From assembly GCA_013298625.1 (NCBI GenBank), contig JAAFIF010000013.1, forward strand, positions 62,001 through 126,000: a stretch of 64,000 nt of DNA. The letters are read 5' to 3'. Origin of the DNA: Myxococcales bacterium (GTDB lineage Bacteria > Myxococcota_A > Polyangia > Polyangiales > Ga0077539). Within the stretch, counting starts at the first letter, position 1. The number at the start of each line of letters is the position of its first letter. Positions 59,451 through 64,000 of this stretch are shown here, one piece after another. The notes below the pieces were generated by a model. That model was not told the DNA's origin and searched no databases. It saw only the letters and a program-made list of their open reading frames with translations. A program made the translations under genes and the position numbers.

Positions 59451-60965
59451 TCACCTGCGCGCGAGGGCGCTCTGGTCCTGCGAGACGAGGGTCGAGACGT
59501 GCTCGCCGCCGAGCGTGACCATCGCGACGCCGCCGCCGGGGTGCGCGCTGCCGGTCGCGAGGTACAGGCCGCGGACGCCGTCGACCCGCTGTTTGGGGCG
59601 GCGAAACGGCGCCGTCGGGCCGTGCGGAGCCTCGCCGTAGATCGCTCCGCCGACGCTGCCGAGCGCGGCGATGTCGAGCGGCGTGACCCGCGAGCGCACG
59701 CGCACGCGGGACGAGAGCCCCGGGACGAGCTCGTCGAGGCGCCCGAGGATCGTGCGGTCGAGCGCTTGAATGTGTGTGCCGTCGGGGCTCCATCGCTCGG
59801 GCTGATCGCCGGTGGCCGGCGCGTTGACGAGGACGTAGAGCGAGTGGCACCCCTCGGGGGCGACGCCCTTCTCGGTCAGCGAGGGCACGTTGACGTAGAT
59901 CGCGGGCTGCGTCGGGGCGACCTTCTCTCGAAAGAGATCCACGAACTCGCGCCGATAATCCTGCGGAAAATACAGCGTGTGGTGCGCCAGCTCGCCCACG
60001 CTCCCTTCGACCCCGAGCAAGAGCGCGTAGCACGACACGCTGCGCTCTCGTCGCGCGAGCGCGGGCAGATCGAGCGCGTCGCTCGCGCGGGACAGAAAGG
60101 TCTCTGCCGCGGTTTGCGGGTCGACGTTGACGATGACGGCGTCGCACGGGACCAGCTCCGCGTGGCCCTCGACGCGCACGGCGCGCACGCGCCCCGACTC
60201 GATCACGACCTCGCGCACGGGGGCGTCGGTGGTGACGCTCACGCCGCGCTCGCGCAGGCGATCGGCGAGGCGCAGCGCGATGGCGGCCATGCCTCCGCGC
60301 GGGTGCATCGCGCCCATCGTGCACTCGACGTGGGCGATGTTGGCGTACGCCGCGCTGGTGAGCGACGGATCGCCGCCCACGTACGTCGCGAAGCGCTCGA
60401 CGAACATGCGCAGCTCTGGCGCGCGAAAGAACTCTCGCGCGAGCGCGTCGAGCGTCCCGAGGTTCTTTCCGAGCTTGGCCGCGCCGAGGCCGCGCTTGAG
60501 GACGCGCAGCGTAAACGCTGAGTATCCCGTGAACGGCGCCTCGAGGTACGGCTCGCTCGCGTAGCGCCAGATCGTCGCCGCGTGCTCGATGAAGCGCTTG
60601 TACGCCGCGCCTTCACCGGCGAACACGCGATCGATGTTGCGCGCGGTCTCGTCGGCGTCTTGCACGAGGTCCACGCGCTTTCCGCCGGCGAAGAAGTACC
60701 GCGTCTCGGGGTGGATCGGCACGAGCCCGACGTCGCGGTCGAGGTCGCCCCCCGCCGCAGAAAACGCCCGCCGAACGACGTCCGCCATCGTGAGCAGCGT
60801 CGGCCCCGTGTCGAAGCGAAAGCCCTCGAGCTCGCGGCGACCCGCCTTGCCTCCGACGCGGGAGGTCCCTTCGAAGACGCGCACGCGATGCCCTTGCGCC
60901 GAGAGGTGCGCTGCTGCCGAGAGCCCGCCCATGCCCGCGCCGATGACGACGATGTCCAAAGCCAT
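59451..60965 (-). CDS. Phytoene desaturase-family (CrtI/CrtD) enzyme
   Basis: 504 residues. FAD-binding GAGMGGLSAAAHLSAQG at the N-terminus, RVGGKAGRRELEGFRFDTGPTLL after it, and the family C-terminal signature LYLATGSAHPGGGVAM. It is of the CrtI superfamily, desaturating phytoene or a hydroxylated intermediate; whether it plays CrtI or CrtD is not settled by sequence, although the neighbour crtC would supply the CrtD substrate. The SD AGGGA is five to six bases before the ATG. 75 bp after crtB. Confidence 0.9.
   Translation of the reverse strand: MALDIVVIGAGMGGLSAAAHLSAQGHRVRVFEGTSRVGGKAGRRELEGFRFDTGPTLLTMADVVRRAFSAAGGDLDRDVGLVPIHPETRYFFAGGKRVDLVQDADETARNIDRVFAGEGAAYKRFIEHAATIWRYASEPYLEAPFTGYSAFTLRVLKRGLGAAKLGKNLGTLDALAREFFRAPELRMFVERFATYVGGDPSLTSAAYANIAHVECTMGAMHPRGGMAAIALRLADRLRERGVSVTTDAPVREVVIESGRVRAVRVEGHAELVPCDAVIVNVDPQTAAETFLSRASDALDLPALARRERSVSCYALLLGVEGSVGELAHHTLYFPQDYRREFVDLFREKVAPTQPAIYVNVPSLTEKGVAPEGCHSLYVLVNAPATGDQPERWSPDGTHIQALDRTILGRLDELVPGLSSRVRVRSRVTPLDIAALGSVGGAIYGEAPHGPTAPFRRPKQRVDGVRGLYLATGSAHPGGGVAMVTLGGEHVSTLVSQDQSALARR
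59766..59778 (+). repeat. Dispersed 13-mer TTGAWTNNGTGTG
   Basis: Reads TTGAATGTGTGTG, followed by C. Inside the CrtI-family gene, antisense to it (complement of THIQ codons). Confidence 0.6.
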
Positions 60966-61040
60966 AGAGATCCCTGGTGTGATGCTCGCCGCGGGTGATC
61001 GGTTTCGGCGATTTCGTCCCGGACCCCTCGCGCGAGCGCG

Positions 61041-61913
61041 TCAGCGCGTGACGTAGAGCGCGACGGCGGCGAGCTTTCCTGCGGTCGAGACGCGCGCGCG
61101 GCCCGCGAGCACTTCCCAGTCCCGCTGCTCGAGCACCGTGAGGATCTCGCTGTACGCCGCGCGCATGATGGTGGTCGCAGCGCGTCCAGCGGCCGAGCGG
61201 ATCATCGGGATCCCCTTGTCGGCGCTCGCGTACTTCTCTCGCGCGACCGCGGCCATCTCGCGCACCAGCGCGCGCAGCCTGGGCGACGCGCTCGGCAGCG
61301 AGAGCTCTTCGCGGCTCACCCCGAAGCGCTCGAGCGCTGTTTGGGGGAGGTACACGCGCCCCCGCTCGACCATGTCTTCTCGCACGTCGCGCAGGATGTT
61401 CGTGTACTGCATCGCCACGCCGAGGTCGATCGCGTGCGGAAGCGCCTCGGGCCCCGTGACGCCGAACAGCTCGGCCATCATCAAGCCCACGGTCCCCGCC
61501 ACGAGGTAGCAGTACCGATCGAACTCTGCTTCGTCTCGCACTTGCTCGAGCGTGACGTCCCACGCGACGCCGTCGATCAGCTCGTCGAAGGGCCGACGCT
61601 CGATCCCGTACCGTCGCATCGTGTCGCGCAGCGCGAGCAGCGCCGGGTCCGCCAGCGGCTCCCACGAGCACACCGCGTCGAGCTCTGCGCGCAGGACGGT
61701 CACGCGGCGGTCGAGCTCTTCGCGCGGCGCTCCTTCGGCCTCGTCGATGGCGTCGTCGATCCGGCGGCAAAACGCGTAGACGGCGTAGGCGCCGCGGCGC
61801 TGATCGCCGCCGAGCGCGTGAGAGGCCAGGTAGAAGCTCGCGGCGTGCGCGCGGGTCACCTCGCGGCAGCGCCGGTAGCCGTCGCGGAGTTGAATAGTGT
61901 CACTGATATTCAA
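61041..61913 (-). CDS. crtB: Phytoene synthase
   Basis: 290 residues. The squalene/phytoene synthase motifs are present: AVYAFCRRIDDAIDE (first Asp-rich, DDxxD-type), YCYLVAGTVGLMM and YTNILRDVREDMVERGRVYLP (second Asp-rich). It joins two geranylgeranyl diphosphates to phytoene. No ATG is available: the TTG at 61911-61913 overlaps the TGA of the acyl-CoA dehydrogenase gene (TTGA), which gives the conserved start LNISDTIQLRDGYRRC. Tight coupling of crtB to that gene is unusual. Confidence 0.92.
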   Translation of the reverse strand: MNISDTIQLRDGYRRCREVTRAHAASFYLASHALGGDQRRGAYAVYAFCRRIDDAIDEAEGAPREELDRRVTVLRAELDAVCSWEPLADPALLALRDTMRRYGIERRPFDELIDGVAWDVTLEQVRDEAEFDRYCYLVAGTVGLMMAELFGVTGPEALPHAIDLGVAMQYTNILRDVREDMVERGRVYLPQTALERFGVSREELSLPSASPRLRALVREMAAVAREKYASADKGIPMIRSAAGRAATTIMRAAYSEILTVLEQRDWEVLAGRARVSTAGKLAAVALYVTR

Positions 61914-63586
61914 GATTCGTCCATGGCGAGCGACCGCGCGGCGTCGAGGGAGGTCTCGGTCATGCAATCGATTCCGCGGCGCAGAAAGCGTTGCGCGGCG
62001 CGGCTCGCGCGGGCGTCGCCCTCGTGCTGCTTGGACCACGCGGCGTGCGCCGAGAGCAGCGCGAGCGCCAGCGATCGGCCGAGCGTGAGCGAGAGCATGC
62101 GGGCCGAGGCCTCGAGCGCCATCGGGTCCGCCGCGCGCTCGGCCAGAGTGCGAAGCGCGCGGGTCACCGTGGTCATCGCGGCGCGCGCGCAAGCTCCTTC
62201 GTCGCCGTCGCCCGCAAGCGTCACGCAGCGCTGCAGCTCCGCGACGAGCGCCTCGCTGGCCTCGCTCTTGGCGAGGGCCTTCAGCGTGTCGAGCGAGAGC
62301 ACGTTGGTCGTGCCCTCCCAGATCGGAAGCACCTGCGCGTCTCGAAGCAACACTGGCAGCCCCGTGTCCTCGACGTAGCCCGCGCCGCCGAAGCACTCGA
62401 GCGTCTCGCTGATGACCGAGACGACCTGCTTGCCCGTGAGCAGCTTCGCGAGCGGCGTCATCACGCGCAAGAGCTGCTCTTGCTGGCTGTCGAGCGCGCG
62501 GTTGTCGTCTTGGCCGAGCAGCTCGCACACGCGAAACGTCATGTGAAACGCCGCTTCGAACTCGCACTGCATGTCCGCGAGCGACTCGGCGTGCAGGGGC
62601 TTGTCCGCCAAGAGCGCGCCGAAGGCGTAGCGCTTGCGCGCGTAGTCGCGGGCCAGCGAGATCCCGCGGCGCATGAAGGCGACGGCGTTGACCGCGTTCC
62701 ACGTGCGGGTGCTGTTGAGCATCGGGGTGATCGCCCGCACGCCGTCGCTCGTGCCGACGACGGGGACCGCGGGGGTGTCGATCAGCTCGAGCTCTGCCGT
62801 CGGGACCTTGCGCGTCCCGAGCTTGTCCTTCAGCCGGTTGATCGTGATGTTCTTCAGCCGCCCGCGCTCGTCGCGCAGCTCGAGGTAGAAGAGCGCGAGG
62901 CCCTTTCCTCCGCGGGGATTGCCCTCGGGGCGCGCGAGCGTGAGCGTCATCTCGCTCGTCGTCGCGCTGGTGAACCACTTGGTTCCCGAGAGCAGCCACT
63001 GTCCCTGATCGTCGCGCCGCGCGACGGTCTCGCTGAGCCCGACGTCGCTGCCGCCGGTGCGCTCGGTCATCCATTGACCGCTCGTCCACACTTGCTCGGG
63101 GTCCCGCGACGCGAGCCGCGGGAGGGCTCGCTCGATGAGCGCTCGATTGCCGTGCGAGACCAGCGTGCGCGCGGCTCCGTCGGTCATCGCGAGCGGACAG
63201 GTGTACACGTCGCTCGAGGGCGCGAAGAGATACACCAGCGAGAACTGCGCGACCCGCGCGAGGTGCCCGAAGTCCTTCTCGTACCCCGTGGCGACGAGGC
63301 CGTACTGCGCGGCGACCTCTCGCGCGCGCTTCCACAAGGGGGTCACTTCGATGTGATCGATGCGGTTGCCCCACGGGTCCCAGGGCGTGAGCACGGGCTC
63401 GTTGAGCCGATCGCGCGCTTGCAGCGGGTGCAGCTCGTCGCGCACGACGGACGACAGGCTCGCGAGCTGCGACTCGAGGATCCCCCTGGCTTCTTGCTGA
63501 GCAAACGTCCGTGCGAGGTACGACCGCAGGACGCGGTCCGTCGAGAACGGGTCTTCGAGCTCCGGTGCCTGCTGGTAGAACGCCAT
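61910..63586 (-). CDS. AidB-like acyl-CoA dehydrogenase
   Basis: 558 residues of the acyl-CoA dehydrogenase superfamily, AidB-like branch (long N-terminal region, TDGAARTLVSHG, QWMTERTGGSDVGLSET, WFTSATTSEMTLTLARPEG, ECFGGAGYVEDTGLP, PIWEGTTNVLSLDTL). The QWMTERTGGSDVG motif is diagnostic. It binds FAD; E. coli AidB is linked to alkylation stress, but substrates of most members are unknown. Start MAFYQQAPEL. It is translationally coupled to crtB (TTGA). Upstream gene is the third propeller lipoprotein, 46 bp away. Confidence 0.92.
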   Translation of the reverse strand: MAFYQQAPELEDPFSTDRVLRSYLARTFAQQEARGILESQLASLSSVVRDELHPLQARDRLNEPVLTPWDPWGNRIDHIEVTPLWKRAREVAAQYGLVATGYEKDFGHLARVAQFSLVYLFAPSSDVYTCPLAMTDGAARTLVSHGNRALIERALPRLASRDPEQVWTSGQWMTERTGGSDVGLSETVARRDDQGQWLLSGTKWFTSATTSEMTLTLARPEGNPRGGKGLALFYLELRDERGRLKNITINRLKDKLGTRKVPTAELELIDTPAVPVVGTSDGVRAITPMLNSTRTWNAVNAVAFMRRGISLARDYARKRYAFGALLADKPLHAESLADMQCEFEAAFHMTFRVCELLGQDDNRALDSQQEQLLRVMTPLAKLLTGKQVVSVISETLECFGGAGYVEDTGLPVLLRDAQVLPIWEGTTNVLSLDTLKALAKSEASEALVAELQRCVTLAGDGDEGACARAAMTTVTRALRTLAERAADPMALEASARMLSLTLGRSLALALLSAHAAWSKQHEGDARASRAAQRFLRRGIDCMTETSLDAARSLAMDES

Positions 63587-63632
63587 GCGCTATTTGCTAC
63601 CGCGCGGCGCTCACCAGCGGAAGAGGCTCAGC

Positions 63633-64000
63633 TCAGCCCACGCCGCCGCAGCGCCAGGTAAACGAGAGCGAGCGCAGGATGGGCGTGGCCACCATCGGCG
63701 ACGAGACGGGGACGAACGTCACGGTGATGCGCGCGAAGCGCCCGAGGTTCATCACGCCTGCGTCGCGGAGCTTCTGCGCGATGTTGATCGGCGAGCGGTC
63801 GCGCGGCGCGACGCCGAGGGCGATGGGCATAGCCATGGCGAGGCCGGTGCGAGAGTTCGCGAGCTGAATGCTGAACTGCAGCTGCGTGCCCGCGGGGGTC
63901 TCGGCGGACCAGTAGAGCTCGCCGTACGTTCCGCCGTCGCAGGTCTCGTAGTCTTCGCTGTAGGTGCCGCGGCCGATCACGAGGCGACGAACGGCGCCGG
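63633..64000 (-). CDS. Cys-rich beta-propeller lipoprotein (family member C, C-terminal part)
   Basis: The frame continues beyond the right edge, so only the last 122 residues are seen. They align with members A and B: RRLVIGRGTYSEDYETC, YGELYWSAETPAGTQLQFSIQLAN, LGRFARITVTFVPVSSP and the end SLSFTWRCGGVG. The start and N-terminal Cys module lie outside the window. It precedes the AidB-like gene on the same strand with 46 bp between. Confidence 0.85.
   Translation of the reverse strand, partial: GAVRRLVIGRGTYSEDYETCDGGTYGELYWSAETPAGTQLQFSIQLANSRTGLAMAMPIALGVAPRDRSPINIAQKLRDAGVMNLGRFARITVTFVPVSSPMVATPILRSLSFTWRCGGVG

Noticed and set aside
63979-64000. A new start for the fragment at 63633
   Set aside because: The frame continues to the window edge and aligns with paralogues upstream of that codon, so the gene is truncated by the window only.

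Overview
The window is about 70% G+C and tightly packed. It carries many lipoproteins with Asp/Ala/Pro-rich spacers after the lipid cysteine, PEGA-type Ser/Thr kinases, Cys-rich beta-propeller surface proteins, a thrombospondin-type-3/OmpA protein and a carotenoid cluster. That mix is typical of Myxococcota, probably the Polyangiales/Sandaracinus side; this is inferred from gene content only. I see no rRNA, tRNA, CRISPR array, phage or plasmid functions. The only mobile-element-like feature is a short MITE-like inverted-repeat element (5615-5817).

Layout. 1-5600: a truncated lipoprotein, a DUF72 protein, a lipoprotein, a YqeY-like protein, a coupled pair of envelope glycosyltransferases (GT2 and a GT87-like mannosyltransferase), and a DUF547 protein. 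5600-9963: the MITE-like element, then a coupled envelope operon of a UPF0104/LPG-synthase-type membrane protein, a DUF2723 membrane protein and a helical-repeat protein. 9986-14023: two membrane-anchored Ser/Thr kinases; the second has a leader hairpin that would pair with its ribosome-binding site. 14374-24172: mutL, an OmpA/TSP3 protein, a phosphohexomutase, a sterol-desaturase-family protein, a secreted beta-propeller protein, trxB and a small secreted protein. 24358-31900: an EI24/CysZ-like membrane protein, a papain-like protease, lolA, two sorbosone-dehydrogenase-like lipoprotein paralogues and a GT4 glycosyltransferase. 32243-41341: a stand-alone biotin carboxylase, an XRE/MmyB regulator with a palindromic operator opposite a small membrane protein, a hydrolase-like lipoprotein, ttcA, a CPBP protease, and a DsbA-DsbA-parvulin fusion lipoprotein. 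41415-47263: an SRPBCC-zinc-ribbon-adenylate cyclase and two tandem Cys-rich beta-propeller lipoproteins. 47264-53066: a structured intergenic region (possible small RNA), a TPM-domain protein, an EamA transporter, a membrane protein, and a histidine kinase with a sigma-54 response regulator. 53073-58431: a lipoprotein plus TonB-dependent receptor unit and a pncA-nrtR operon with a palindrome between its -35 and -10 boxes. 58435-64000: carotenoid genes (crtC, a CrtI-family desaturase, crtB) transcribed behind an AidB-like acyl-CoA dehydrogenase, then the 3' end of a third beta-propeller paralogue.

Coupling through 4-bp start/stop overlaps (ATGA, GTGA, TTGA) is frequent and defines several operons. 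The most unexpected pattern is a dispersed 13-mer, TTGAWTNNGTGTG, followed by a pyrimidine. Ten exact copies occur in 64 kb, on both strands and both inside and between genes. By base composition far fewer than one copy would be expected.
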